Source: a virus. From it: 64,000 nt of DNA. This document shows positions 16,018-24,863 of the stretch, piece by piece; positions within the stretch are counted from its first letter, which is position 1; each line of letters begins with the position of its first letter. The DNA is taken from the IMG/VR virus record IMGVR_UViG_3300021963_000027, positions 62,001 through 126,000 of that record; one strand, given 5' to 3'. The position numbers and the translations under genes were made by a program. Below the pieces are notes generated by a model that was given only the letters and a program-made list of their open reading frames with translations, searched no databases and was not told where the DNA came from.

Positions 16018-16743
16018 TTAATTTTCAAAATCGGAAGGGTAGTAAGGGGAAATATTGGATTCGTTATCGGTTCTATTGATAAGTGTAAGGCTTCTATAAT
16101 CTTGAATAACTCCGAAATAAACGGGGAAATTCAAATCACCCATATAATGGAAAACCCATACTTTAGAACCAACTTCAGGAACGCCCATTAGTCCTTTTGT
16201 TTTATTACTAAATTTTTGTGATTTGTAACCAAATGAATATGTATTACACTTCACAGAGAATGCATCAATTGGTTTATTGAAAGCGTCTCCCATGATAGTA
16301 TCTTTGTTTTCATAGATAAATGCTGGTGAGAATGATCCTGTTTGTAATGTTGGGGGTTCTTCATCATTCACTCGAAACCCTTCTTCATAATTACAATCAG
16401 AAATAGTTGAAATACTATCTTCGTCATTTTGGTAATATCGAGCATTTCCCGATTCACCGATTATTGGATAACATGGTTCTGCCCATGGGATGGTATTGGC
16501 TATTTCTTTGAATATTGCAATGTCATTCCAATTATCAGTTGGATTATTAACACCTGCAATTTTAACATTAATCTCATCGTATTCTTCAAACCAATTATCA
16601 AAAGGTTGGTTGGATAATTCGGGAATGTAAATTTTTACTCTATTCAATTTCAAAGGGTCATCGTTCTTTACGACAATACCACTATAAAATGATTCATCAG
16701 TTCTTTTAGATTCTACACCAGAACCACTACCCCTATTAAACAT
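16018..16743 (-). CDS. Baseplate hub OB-fold protein (gp5 N-terminal type)
   Basis: A 241-residue protein. FYSGIVVKNDDPLKLNRVKI is the standard opening of gp5/VgrG OB-folds in T4-like phages, and GSKVWVFHYMGDLNFPVYFG is the matching closing part. No lysozyme domain follows. It should form the ring at the tip of the tail tube. A late element sits 5 nt upstream of its ATG. Confidence 0.72.
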   Translation of the reverse strand: MFNRGSGSGVESKRTDESFYSGIVVKNDDPLKLNRVKIYIPELSNQPFDNWFEEYDEINVKIAGVNNPTDNWNDIAIFKEIANTIPWAEPCYPIIGESGNARYYQNDEDSISTISDCNYEEGFRVNDEEPPTLQTGSFSPAFIYENKDTIMGDAFNKPIDAFSVKCNTYSFGYKSQKFSNKTKGLMGVPEVGSKVWVFHYMGDLNFPVYFGVIQDYRSLTLINRTDNESNISPYYPSDFEN

Positions 16744-16748
16744 ATTAT

Positions 16749-16754
16749 TATTTA
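16749..16754 (-). promoter_or_regulatory. Late-promoter-like TAAATA, 5 nt before gene 16743
   Basis: It begins 5 nt after a terminator hairpin on the same strand, so it restarts transcription right after the upstream operon ends. Confidence 0.68.
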
Positions 16755-16786
16755 AGAGAAAAGCACACGAATCAACCGTGTGCTTT
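16755..16786 (-). terminator. Terminator hairpin after gene 16819
   Basis: A 10-bp perfect stem, AAAGCACACG (16760-16769) / CGTGTGCTTT (16777-16786), with a 7-nt loop, followed on the minus strand by TCTCTTAAATA. A smaller hairpin (AATAAG/CTTATT, 16802-16817) lies closer to the stop codon. Confidence 0.65.
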
Positions 16787-16818
16787 CATATATAAATAAA
16801 GAATAAGAGTGCTTATTA

Positions 16819-17271
16819 TTAATATCCTAGCAATCTCTTTCTACGAGTATCAGGAGTAGATACAGAGAATGTTTCAGAGAATGCTGATGTTGGAACAGTT
16901 GCAACAGAACTCAGGAATGGGAACACGGAATATGAACCATCAGTATTCACGATAGCCATTTGAGTATTGTGAAGCGATGCTGGAATATTGAACACTGAAC
17001 CAAGAACATTCACTGTAACACTTGGATAAGCGGTGAGGGAGAATGCAGATGCAGTATTAACAGTGGAACCTACTGAAAATTGAACAGGATCGAATGCTAG
17101 ACCCACATCAGTAGTGGATAGAGAAACTACGCCTACTTGTCTAGTGGCGACGACCACATTAGCACCAGATAGGAATGTAACACCTGTTGCAGAGAGTGTT
17201 GTGTTGGTAAGATTAGGACTACCAGTTTTTTCAGCGGACAGAAGGTTTTGTTGGAACGTAAAAATGCTCAT
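16819..17271 (-). CDS. Probable virion protein, Ser/Thr/Val-rich
   Basis: Start at ATG 17271, 5 nt after TAAATA. The 150-residue protein is all-beta in appearance, low in charge until the basic end DTRRKRLLGY, and sits directly downstream of the capsid gene with its own promoter and terminator. A decoration or fibre-tip protein would fit. No family recognised. Confidence 0.62.
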   Translation of the reverse strand: MSIFTFQQNLLSAEKTGSPNLTNTTLSATGVTFLSGANVVVATRQVGVVSLSTTDVGLAFDPVQFSVGSTVNTASAFSLTAYPSVTVNVLGSVFNIPASLHNTQMAIVNTDGSYSVFPFLSSVATVPTSAFSETFSVSTPDTRRKRLLGY

Positions 17272-17276
17272 GTTAT

Positions 17277-17282
17277 TATTTA
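17277..17282 (-). promoter_or_regulatory. Late-promoter-like TAAATA, 5 nt before gene 17271
   Basis: Minus-strand TAAATA between the capsid terminator and the virion-protein gene. Confidence 0.66.
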
Positions 17283-17338
17283 GCAAAATTGATCAAATTT
17301 TAGAAATTACGAAAAAGATATTATGGATACATATAAAA

Positions 17339-17375
17339 ACGAGGAAACCCGATGCTCTTCGGTGCATCGGGTTTC
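17339..17375 (-). terminator. Strong terminator after the major capsid gene
   Basis: A 12-bp perfect stem, GAAACCCGATGC (17344-17355) / GCATCGGGTTTC (17364-17375), with an 8-nt loop containing a UUCG-type sequence. On the minus strand it is followed by CTCGTTTTTATATG. Confidence 0.85.
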
Positions 17376-17410
17376 ATAAATTTGATTAGCGTGTCTGCTA
17401 AGAGTTAGAC

Positions 17411-18898
17411 TTACAGGTAAGTGCTAACAGAACCAGGAGTAAACGCAGTACCAAGACCTTTGACAATGATCAGGTGATAATAAAGATTAGCACCGAAGAT
17501 ATTGTTTACGATACCATAACGGGTCATGAGTCCAACGCGAGGAGCGAAATCATTCGGTCCAATTGTGCGTTGCACCATAATCGGGATGTATGGGCAGTAA
17601 ATAATACCTGTGTCATAGTATTCAGAACCTTTGTAACCCAACAGAGCATACTCAACACCGCCACTGGTTTGACCAGTGTAGGGAGTGCCATAAAGGTTAG
17701 TGTTCTGAACTTCAGTCCGAGTATCACGATAAACCGTCCAGCGGCTACCAACCGTACCAACTTTAGCAATACCTACACCAGCCGTGGAAACAGTTCCATT
17801 AACTTCAAAAACTTTGAAGTCAGGAAGCATTTCAAGGATGCTGCAAACACGAGGAGTTGCGATAACAAAGTTAGCAGCACCTCTACGGTTACGAGCAGCC
17901 ATACGACCACTTTCGATAAGCAAACGTTGATAGAAGGTAAGGTTTCTTTCAGCAGTCCAACGACCATCCGCACTAACAGGACTCCAGATGGAGAAACCTG
18001 CGCCAGCACCAGCATTGAAAGCGGTTTGGATCATACGCATCACAACTTCACGGTCGATCTCAGCTTGGATCTCATACGACATTGCATTCGTAAGTTCTCC
18101 ATCGATATCGATACCGTTCATGTTTTTGATGTCTTGTTCCAACTCTACACTCCAACGAGTTGCAAGTCTACGTGTTCCAGCTTCAACAGCAGTTTTGTCA
18201 AACTTGAGTTCGATTTGAGGGATTTTACCCGTCAATTCGTAGTTGCTCAAGAGTTCAGCAATACCACGGTCTTGATCTGCGAATGTCCAGTGTTCGGTGT
18301 TACCCGAAAGGAATGCAGCAGATGTGCCAGTGAAACGTGTGTCCAGAAGTTGATAACCAAGTTCGTCGGAGGTATTAGAACCAATGGTTCCAAGACCAGC
18401 ACTACCAGTGTAAGCAGCTTTAAGCTGACTACCAAAGGAAGAACCAGTTCCGCCTTGAGAAGCGTATCCATCGATACCACCATCGCTCAGAGTATCACCT
18501 TGATAGGCATAACGGAGAGCGAAAGCAAGACCAACAGGTCCGCCCATAGGCTGAACGCCAACAATTTCGTTGGAAATCAATTCAGGGAAAGTGCGTCGAA
18601 TCATAGGAATCAGAATCTTTGGCAAACGAGCATCACCTGAAGCATAGGAGTCGCTGTTAGCGATACCTGGAACTCCAGTTGGTTGCAAAGTTGCACCAAA
18701 AACGCCGTTACTACCAGCGTTATTCGATTCTTGAAAGCACCACTGTTCTTGGTTCTCAAGCAGCATAGCGGTAGTCTTGTAAACGTGTTCGTTCTGGATA
18801 GCAGGAATCGAGTTCGAGCTATAGTCCAGCACTTTACGCCATTTAGCGACTGCGCGTTGCATTTTTGAGCCATTTAAATCAGTTTGTGGGATATTCAT
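17411..18898 (-). CDS. 23: Major capsid protein (gp23 family)
   Basis: A 495-residue HK97-fold major head protein. The stretch around residues 95-125 (RLPKILIPMIRRTFPELIS then NEIVGVQPMGGPVGLAFALR) is the hallmark of T4 gp23 relatives. An N-terminal propeptide should be removed by gp21; the LLENQEQW region near residue 47 has an L-x-x-E-like site. The start lacks a TAAATA-N5 element (CAAATA with 3 nt instead), so it may be read from the scaffold promoter. A strong terminator follows. Confidence 0.95.
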   Translation of the reverse strand: MNIPQTDLNGSKMQRAVAKWRKVLDYSSNSIPAIQNEHVYKTTAMLLENQEQWCFQESNNAGSNGVFGATLQPTGVPGIANSDSYASGDARLPKILIPMIRRTFPELISNEIVGVQPMGGPVGLAFALRYAYQGDTLSDGGIDGYASQGGTGSSFGSQLKAAYTGSAGLGTIGSNTSDELGYQLLDTRFTGTSAAFLSGNTEHWTFADQDRGIAELLSNYELTGKIPQIELKFDKTAVEAGTRRLATRWSVELEQDIKNMNGIDIDGELTNAMSYEIQAEIDREVVMRMIQTAFNAGAGAGFSIWSPVSADGRWTAERNLTFYQRLLIESGRMAARNRRGAANFVIATPRVCSILEMLPDFKVFEVNGTVSTAGVGIAKVGTVGSRWTVYRDTRTEVQNTNLYGTPYTGQTSGGVEYALLGYKGSEYYDTGIIYCPYIPIMVQRTIGPNDFAPRVGLMTRYGIVNNIFGANLYYHLIIVKGLGTAFTPGSVSTYL

Positions 18899-18960
18899 AT
18901 ATATTTGACTTTCTATTCACATTTGTTCAGGAATTAATTCCTCATAGTGCGGGGTGGAAA

Positions 18961-19845
18961 TTATCTTCTGAATTCCATCGTTTGAAGGACACTCAGATAA
19001 GGATTATTTTCCTCTACATCATTACTTACCTTTTCCGTGATAATTTTTTGATTTTTCACGAAATCTGGCTTATGTTTACGATTTTGTAGAGCTTCTTCCT
19101 TGATTACTTCAAGTTGTTTCTTCTCTTGTTTTTCAAAAAGACGCACTGTGTAATCGAAATTTTCTTTGATAAAGGTAAGAGACTTGTCACCAAGAGCTTT
19201 CTTAATGAAGTTCTTTTTAGATTCAGGATACTTGGAAGTCTTACCTTCGAGGAAGAGTTTAACTTGTGTGTTATTTTTCTCTTCAGTGATAACTTTGAGA
19301 TTGCTCTTCAAAGAAGCGTTCTCATTACGAAGTTTATCCAATTCAGTTTTACCTTGTAGAATTGCATCGGAAACAGATTCTTTCATGACAGCAGAATCAA
19401 TTGCAAACACTCTGCGAAGATTTTCCAGAACACTCATGGCAGTTTTATTCTTAACTGCTTGCTCAATATCTTTAGCAGGAATGGATTCACTCAAAAATTC
19501 TTCCAAATAAGCACTAACAGATTCAGTGAGTTGTTTTTTGAATCTGATCAGATCACTTTGTTGTTCTCTTTCGTATTTCTTAACAACTTTAACCAATTTG
19601 GCAGTCTTATCTCTATCGAAAGCTTCCATCAATTTTTTCATTTTGATGGTGCGATCTTTATCGAGAGATTCCATAACTGATCCCAATTTAGCAGCATACA
19701 CTTCATCCTGTTCAACCAATGCAGCTTCAACTGCAAGATCTACTTTAGCTTCCAAAGCTTTTTGGATAGCATTAACGGATTCGTCGGAAAGACCGAGACT
19801 TTTTTGAACGTCTTCAGAGAAAAGATTCTGTTTGTTTTTCTTCAT
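18961..19845 (-). CDS. 22: Prohead scaffolding protein (gp22-like)
   Basis: A 294-residue highly charged, helical protein directly upstream of the capsid gene, the T4 position of gp22. Long coiled-coil segments (DKDRTIKMKKLMEAFDRDK; EREQQSDLIRFKKQL) and several L/I-x-E sites fit a core protein that gp21 destroys during maturation. The end, NPYLSVLQTMEFRR, resembles the conserved gp22 C-terminus that contacts the shell. Confidence 0.88.
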   Translation of the reverse strand: MKKNKQNLFSEDVQKSLGLSDESVNAIQKALEAKVDLAVEAALVEQDEVYAAKLGSVMESLDKDRTIKMKKLMEAFDRDKTAKLVKVVKKYEREQQSDLIRFKKQLTESVSAYLEEFLSESIPAKDIEQAVKNKTAMSVLENLRRVFAIDSAVMKESVSDAILQGKTELDKLRNENASLKSNLKVITEEKNNTQVKLFLEGKTSKYPESKKNFIKKALGDKSLTFIKENFDYTVRLFEKQEKKQLEVIKEEALQNRKHKPDFVKNQKIITEKVSNDVEENNPYLSVLQTMEFRR

Positions 19846-19850
19846 AATAT

Positions 19851-19856
19851 TATTTA
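19851..19856 (-). promoter_or_regulatory. Late-promoter-like TAAATA, 5 nt before scaffold gene
   Basis: TAAATA with 5 nt to ATG 19845. Probably drives scaffold and capsid. Confidence 0.7.
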
Positions 19857-19882
19857 GAGATTTGATATAACTTTTTTATGTT

Positions 19883-20326
19883 TTAGAACAAAGGTTTTTC
19901 AATTTCTTGAGAAATTTTCTCTTGAATCTTTTTATTGATGGTATCTTTCAAATATTTATGAGCTTTAGCATGGTCTTCAGTCATGATAGCTTCGATAAAT
20001 TTGATGATAGATGCTGACTCGTTGAGTTCTTTTTTAAGTGTTTTTTGGAGTCCTCCTTTTAATTTATTTTGTTTCGGAGGAGATAATTTTTTACCTTTAT
20101 TTTCTTCACGCATACGCTTCAGATCAGCTTTTTTTACTTCGCTTGTTTCATCTTTTTTAAATTCAGCATCTTCTTCAGGTGGCTTATTCTTACGATTATA
20201 AGAACCTTTACCTTTTTCGGCTTTATGCTTCTGTGTAGAAGGTGCGAAAGCTTTACGATCCTTCACTTTAGGACCATCTAAAGTAACCTTTCCTTCTTTT
20301 TTCATATCTTTAAATGTTTTACCCAT
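19883..20326 (-). CDS. Prohead core protein, gp67/68-like
   Basis: A 147-residue Lys/Glu-rich protein. The C-terminal segment SIIKFIEAIMTEDHAKAHKYL is the pattern seen in small core proteins of T4-like phages, and the gene lies between protease and scaffold as gp67/gp68 do. It would help form the core that sets head shape and then be degraded. Confidence 0.72.
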   Translation of the reverse strand: MGKTFKDMKKEGKVTLDGPKVKDRKAFAPSTQKHKAEKGKGSYNRKNKPPEEDAEFKKDETSEVKKADLKRMREENKGKKLSPPKQNKLKGGLQKTLKKELNESASIIKFIEAIMTEDHAKAHKYLKDTINKKIQEKISQEIEKPLF

Positions 20327-20331
20327 ATTAT

Positions 20332-20337
20332 TATTTA
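20332..20337 (-). promoter_or_regulatory. Late-promoter-like TAAATA, 5 nt before core-protein gene
   Basis: TAAATA overlaps the end region of the protease gene, with 5 nt to ATG 20326. Confidence 0.68.
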
Positions 20338-21000
20338 GATACTATTGATAAATTTTATGATTTGTTGACGAAGATACGAATCAACATCACGCCTTGGAAG
20401 GGTCTTAATCGTTTGTTCAAAATTTTCATAGACTTCTTCAAAAGAACCGTCTTGCTCAATAACGAATGTTTTACTTTCCAGAATACCATTAACAAATGCT
20501 TTTGGATAAGATGGATCAGCAACAGCATCGATAGCTACCAAGTGCATGTTCTGAACCAAATTATAATCACGATTTTCCATCAATTGTCCCAATGCACGAG
20601 TGGACATACCAACTTTAACGCCATCATTGATAAGCGCACGGAGGATCTGACCAGTAGGTGTTGACAATACTTTTGCTTTACCAACAAAATAATCATTAAC
20701 TTCAGTCAATTCTGTGACCAAATGGCAAGCTCTTTCCAGATTAACATCAGCACTGGTGGGGTGATTCAACTCACCCATCGCTCTACCTGGAAGAACCATC
20801 TCGTTGATATATCTTTGAACTTCAGTTCTTGTATCATCAAGTTTATACATTCTTTTATTTTTATTCACGCTATTGCAACCAATGAATGGTCCTTTAACGT
20901 AAAGATTGGATGTGCTATTTCGATTGGATTGTTCTTCGATAACTTCAAAGTTATCAAACACATCAGGATTCTCTGCGATTAATTTAAGTTTCAACGCCAT
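20335..21000 (-). CDS. 21: Prohead core protease (gp21 family)
   Basis: A 221-residue serine protease of the herpesvirus-assemblin-like S78/S80 group. GELNHPTSADV has the catalytic His (H80) and VKVGMSTRALG the nucleophile Ser (S133). The family cleaves after L/I-x-E in capsid, core and internal proteins, which matters here because many late proteins carry such sites near their N-terminus. Confidence 0.92.
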   Translation of the reverse strand: MALKLKLIAENPDVFDNFEVIEEQSNRNSTSNLYVKGPFIGCNSVNKNKRMYKLDDTRTEVQRYINEMVLPGRAMGELNHPTSADVNLERACHLVTELTEVNDYFVGKAKVLSTPTGQILRALINDGVKVGMSTRALGQLMENRDYNLVQNMHLVAIDAVADPSYPKAFVNGILESKTFVIEQDGSFEEVYENFEQTIKTLPRRDVDSYLRQQIIKFINSI

Positions 21001-21005
21001 AATAT

Positions 21006-21011
21006 TATTTA
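21006..21011 (-). promoter_or_regulatory. Late-promoter-like TAAATA, 5 nt before gp21 gene
   Basis: TAAATA with 5 nt to ATG 21000. Confidence 0.68.
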
Positions 21012-21033
21012 TGTTTAATGTTTGTAAATTCTA

Positions 21034-21498
21034 TCAATTTAATTCTTTTTCCGTAATAATAATAAAATCCATGCCATGCTTCTTCGCAAATTCTCTAGCA
21101 AACGACCATTTATCACAATTATTCTTCCATGTTACTTGCTCATAAAGCAGGTTAGATTTCTTTTTATTTTTAGTGGCTTTTGGTTCTTGGGTCTGTTTCC
21201 AAGGTTTAACCTCTATAAGATATTTTTTAATTTTATCACCTTCTTTTATTTTTACGTAAGCATCGATAAAATATTTACGATTTTTCTTTTGAACACTGTC
21301 AAAATAAGGAATAGCAACCTCTTCACTATTCCATTCCAGAACATTCGCATTATTATCAGCCCATCGAAATAATTTTAATTCTAAACCAGATCGATAAATT
21401 ATATTATCCAATTTGCCAATATATTTGGAAGGATTTTTGGGAGCATAAAATCCTTGATAAAATTTACTATTACGTTTTGATAAGCCGAGACTGCCCAT
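21034..21498 (-). CDS. 4: Head-completion nuclease (gp4 family, TnsA-like)
   Basis: A 154-residue protein. IIYRSGLELKLFRWAD, VLEWNSEEVAIPY, KYFIDAYVKI and YLIEVKPWKQT follow the gp4 order: the E, D and E-x-K residues form the PD-(D/E)XK core. In T4 the protein trims or protects packaged DNA ends and completes the head before tail joining. It overlaps the previous stop by one base. Confidence 0.88.
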   Translation of the reverse strand: MGSLGLSKRNSKFYQGFYAPKNPSKYIGKLDNIIYRSGLELKLFRWADNNANVLEWNSEEVAIPYFDSVQKKNRKYFIDAYVKIKEGDKIKKYLIEVKPWKQTQEPKATKNKKKSNLLYEQVTWKNNCDKWSFAREFAKKHGMDFIIITEKELN

Positions 21499-21878
21499 TA
21501 CACTATATTAATAGGCTCTTCGACAATAACTTCTGGTTCTATTGTCGGTTTAGCAATTAGAGATAAAATCCCATCAATAATTTGAAATTCTCTTGTAGCA
21601 ACTGCAATCGCTGTGACTCCTTCGCTATTTGATCTATTCTTAATTTCATTTAATGCGGCAGCACTATATTCGTGATTAACGAACAATGGCATCAATTGAT
21701 CGTTGTCATATAGCTTTTGTAGAACTGCTGTCAATCTATCGTCAGGTAGACTCCAAAAAACTCGGTGTGAGTCATTAAGAGAATGTATAGCAGCATTGAC
21801 AGCATTCAAGAATGTGGTTGCTGATGCTTCTATACTGGCGATGTCAATATCTATTTGTTGTTTTGTTGTTAAGTTCAT
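21498..21878 (-). CDS. Small structural-type protein
   Basis: A 126-residue protein with FWSLPDDRLTAVLQKLYDND, a motif I associate with small tail-region proteins of marine T4-like phages. Largely helical, with an acidic Pro/Val end. It begins 3 nt after the fibre gene stop (TAAGATATG) and has no promoter element of its own. Confidence 0.5.
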   Translation of the reverse strand: MNLTTKQQIDIDIASIEASATTFLNAVNAAIHSLNDSHRVFWSLPDDRLTAVLQKLYDNDQLMPLFVNHEYSAAALNEIKNRSNSEGVTAIAVATREFQIIDGILSLIAKPTIEPEVIVEEPINIV

Positions 21879-21881
21879 ATC

Positions 21882-24839
21882 TTAAAATCTTAGTGAGTTC
21901 CAATTTGATGGTGCGGCAGAAGTTCCTGTTACTTTATAGTATAGATAATCTATGTGAAGTTGAGAACGAGATGTGTAAGTAAATTTACCGTTCTGTATGC
22001 CAATTTCATTACTTGCTCCTAAAACATATAAGTCAGCCCTTCTAGCCCATGTGCTAACTACTGGATCGGTAGCAATATTATAACTAGCTTGAAATAGAAT
22101 TACATTCTCTCTAACAATTATAATTGTTAGAACAGGTAATGCAGCAGAGCGGTCAAGCTTATAAGTTATATTCACCCATTTATCCAGTAGGTCGATAAAA
22201 TTAACGCCTGTGTCTAAGAAATCAACATTTGCTGATGTAGTTGTAAATGTGTATGGAGATGCAGTAGCGGCTTTATTAACTCCAAGAACTAAATTAGTTG
22301 CGTGTAAGTAGGGGTTAAAAATTAACCCTCCACGTAGAGATTGATCCGCGCCACCTGTCCCCCCTTTCGGTATTATTCCAATCTTGAAGTATCCTTGTGT
22401 CCTGAAATCATTACTACCTACAAATACTCGACAAGTAAATTCATCTATTCTATTTGTTAAATTATACGGTATTGTTGTTCTGTTTATACCAATATAAAAA
22501 GATTGGCTGCTTGCTGTTGGTCCTCTGACAAGAAAAATACCACGGTGAGTGTGAGCATCATTTCCATTGAAAGCAGTAACTCCTGCATTAGTAGTAGTCC
22601 ACACATCGCCAAACACCGCTGGAGACACAGCAAATGTCGTACCACCAGAAGCTGCGGCTAATGTTAGATCAGCATTATATTGATCATCAAAATCTAAAAA
22701 TTGCTCCCATGTGGTTTGAAGAAATGTGGTGTCATCTGTTATTCTTTCATTTCTGCTAGTGTATCTGGCATCAGCTAATCCTTTTGTAATTATATCAGAT
22801 GAAGCGACTGCTAATTGATTTGGTAATCTATTAGCAGTGCCATTACCAACAATATTATTAGAGAATGTCTTCACACCAGCGAGTGTTTGGTCGCCAGTCG
22901 TGTATACTAAATTGTTGGCAAATACACTACCACTAGCACTGATATTTCCTGATACAGTAAATCTTTCGTTAGGGGTAGAGGTATGTACTCCAACATTAGG
23001 AAAAGTTGAATTGACACCACCTACATGCAGTACTTCTATGTTTTGATCGATGTCGTAAAAGGATGCAATATCACCTGTTCCGTTATTACCTACCCACATA
23101 GCTGGCCCACCACCTACATGAACAACACTCAACGCGCTAGTTACAGAGAATATAGTGTTGCTAAAAGTAGTTGTTCCTAAAGCAGTTAGATTACCTTGAA
23201 TCGTAACGTTGTTGTTAAATGTTGTAGAACCTGTTACAGTTCCACCTGATAGTGGAAAAAACTTAGAATTTGTAAAATCTATAGTAGCGTAGGAAGCACT
23301 ATTAGATTGATATATAACACTTGTGTTATAAGCATCATCCCAGTTAGCACTATTAGATCTTACTAAAGTATTAACATAAGTATCATCACTACCGCCTGAA
23401 AATATTGTTAATAGATCTACTCCAGCGGACAAATACTGACCAGTTACATTCAAATCACCATTCATTGTACCGCCATCTTGGTATTGAGTGGCGTTTGTCC
23501 CCCCACCAGAAGCATAAACAGCTACATATTTTCTTAAATCAGTTTTATAATTTTCAAATTTATCGTGAATTTTTTTATTCCAATCCTTTTCGATGGAGTC
23601 CCAATCTTTAACAATTGGCTTCCCTTTTTTGGATTCTAAAATATATTCAACTGGCTTTTCATTTTTGATTTTACGGATCTCAGAAAGCAATCCATTTCTA
23701 CTTTCTTGAATAAGATCTTGAAAATATTTTCTCGCTTCATCTGTAATATCTAGAGTTTCTTCCTTTACTAAGGATAATTTTTCATCAAAATATTGCGTGA
23801 TTTCTTGTTCTGTTTCTGAGATTTTATTATCAAATTTCTCAGAAATCTCTAAAATTCTCTTATCAACATTTCCTACGCGAGAAAGAGCTTTCTGAACGCC
23901 TTTGTTTAGTGAATTATTAAGTTCAATATTGGCATCACGAATTGCATCCAATTCCCTATTAACACCTTCAATTAAAGAAACATCAGCTTTTTCATTCAAT
24001 TTATTGTTGAGATTTTTATCAATTTCTGATACTTTTTCAACAATTTCTTCAGCAATATCTTTTAATTCTTTATCGACTTTTGGGTTGATATTACTTTCAT
24101 ATAATTCTCTGACCAATTTTTTGACAGACTTATCAATCAGCTTGGAAGAATTTTGAAAATTCCCTCTGAGAGATTCATTTAGATTATCAGCAATGTCTTG
24201 AATTTTAAGATCAATGCTTTCACGAATCTCATCAAATTTATAATCATTATCTGAAATTAATTCATTTTTAATTTTTCCAGAAATGATGGTAAATTCGCCT
24301 ACAAGATTTTCTCTTGCCGATTCCAAATATTCCTTGAGAGCTTTTTCTTTTTTCCTACCCTCATTCTTAATATCTTGAATCTTTCTCGCTTTATTATGTT
24401 CTAAAATTTCAAGAGATTTCTTTATAGCATTTCTCTTTACTCTTTTTATTTCTTCGAGAATTTCTTGTTTTTTATCTTCTACAATTTCAGAATTATCGAA
24501 AGTTTCTTCGATGATCTCTCTGATCTCCAAATCTTTATCGTCATCATTCTCGATATTTGATTCAAAGATTTCAACTGGTTCGCTTTCCGAATTAAAATAA
24601 ATTTCTTGTTTTCCTTTCAGAAGTAAGAAAGGATATTGTACTTTTTCGTCTCCTTCTTCTACAAGAATAGATACAATTGGATTCCCGTTTTCTTCGGAAA
24701 TCTTCTCAGCCACATATTTATTTTCGTTTATCTGCACCTCAAAAACACCGAAAAAGACTTCTTGAAAATCTTTAACTTGAAGGATGTTTAGAGGAGAGTT
24801 AGACGAGGTAATTTTCACCTCTTCGCTAAACAGTCTCAT
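21882..24839 (-). CDS. Long tail-fibre-like protein
   Basis: A 985-residue protein in three parts. Residues 1-95 form a compact N-terminal domain (likely attachment). Residues about 95-430 form a long E/K/I-rich coiled coil. The rest is fibre-type: GGTMNGDLNVTGQYLS, LSGGTVTGSTTFNNNV and similar repeats, ADARYTSRNERI, then a C-terminal beta-rich domain ending in YLYYKVTGTSAAPSNW. This fits a trimeric fibre or whisker with a receptor-binding tip. Promoter element 6 nt upstream. Confidence 0.75.
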   Translation of the reverse strand: MRLFSEEVKITSSNSPLNILQVKDFQEVFFGVFEVQINENKYVAEKISEENGNPIVSILVEEGDEKVQYPFLLLKGKQEIYFNSESEPVEIFESNIENDDDKDLEIREIIEETFDNSEIVEDKKQEILEEIKRVKRNAIKKSLEILEHNKARKIQDIKNEGRKKEKALKEYLESARENLVGEFTIISGKIKNELISDNDYKFDEIRESIDLKIQDIADNLNESLRGNFQNSSKLIDKSVKKLVRELYESNINPKVDKELKDIAEEIVEKVSEIDKNLNNKLNEKADVSLIEGVNRELDAIRDANIELNNSLNKGVQKALSRVGNVDKRILEISEKFDNKISETEQEITQYFDEKLSLVKEETLDITDEARKYFQDLIQESRNGLLSEIRKIKNEKPVEYILESKKGKPIVKDWDSIEKDWNKKIHDKFENYKTDLRKYVAVYASGGGTNATQYQDGGTMNGDLNVTGQYLSAGVDLLTIFSGGSDDTYVNTLVRSNSANWDDAYNTSVIYQSNSASYATIDFTNSKFFPLSGGTVTGSTTFNNNVTIQGNLTALGTTTFSNTIFSVTSALSVVHVGGGPAMWVGNNGTGDIASFYDIDQNIEVLHVGGVNSTFPNVGVHTSTPNERFTVSGNISASGSVFANNLVYTTGDQTLAGVKTFSNNIVGNGTANRLPNQLAVASSDIITKGLADARYTSRNERITDDTTFLQTTWEQFLDFDDQYNADLTLAAASGGTTFAVSPAVFGDVWTTTNAGVTAFNGNDAHTHRGIFLVRGPTASSQSFYIGINRTTIPYNLTNRIDEFTCRVFVGSNDFRTQGYFKIGIIPKGGTGGADQSLRGGLIFNPYLHATNLVLGVNKAATASPYTFTTTSANVDFLDTGVNFIDLLDKWVNITYKLDRSAALPVLTIIIVRENVILFQASYNIATDPVVSTWARRADLYVLGASNEIGIQNGKFTYTSRSQLHIDYLYYKVTGTSAAPSNWNSLRF

Positions 24840-24845
24840 CTTTTA

Positions 24846-24851
24846 TATTTA
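24846..24851 (-). promoter_or_regulatory. Late-promoter-like TAAATA, 6 nt before fibre gene
   Basis: TAAATA with 6 nt to ATG 24839. Confidence 0.6.
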
Positions 24852-24863
24852 GTCAAATGGTTA

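Noticed and set aside
17474-18640. 388-codon open frame antisense to the capsid gene
   Set aside because: A mirror of strong codon bias in gp23. Its protein is Thr/Ser/Asn-rich with no motif and no start signal.
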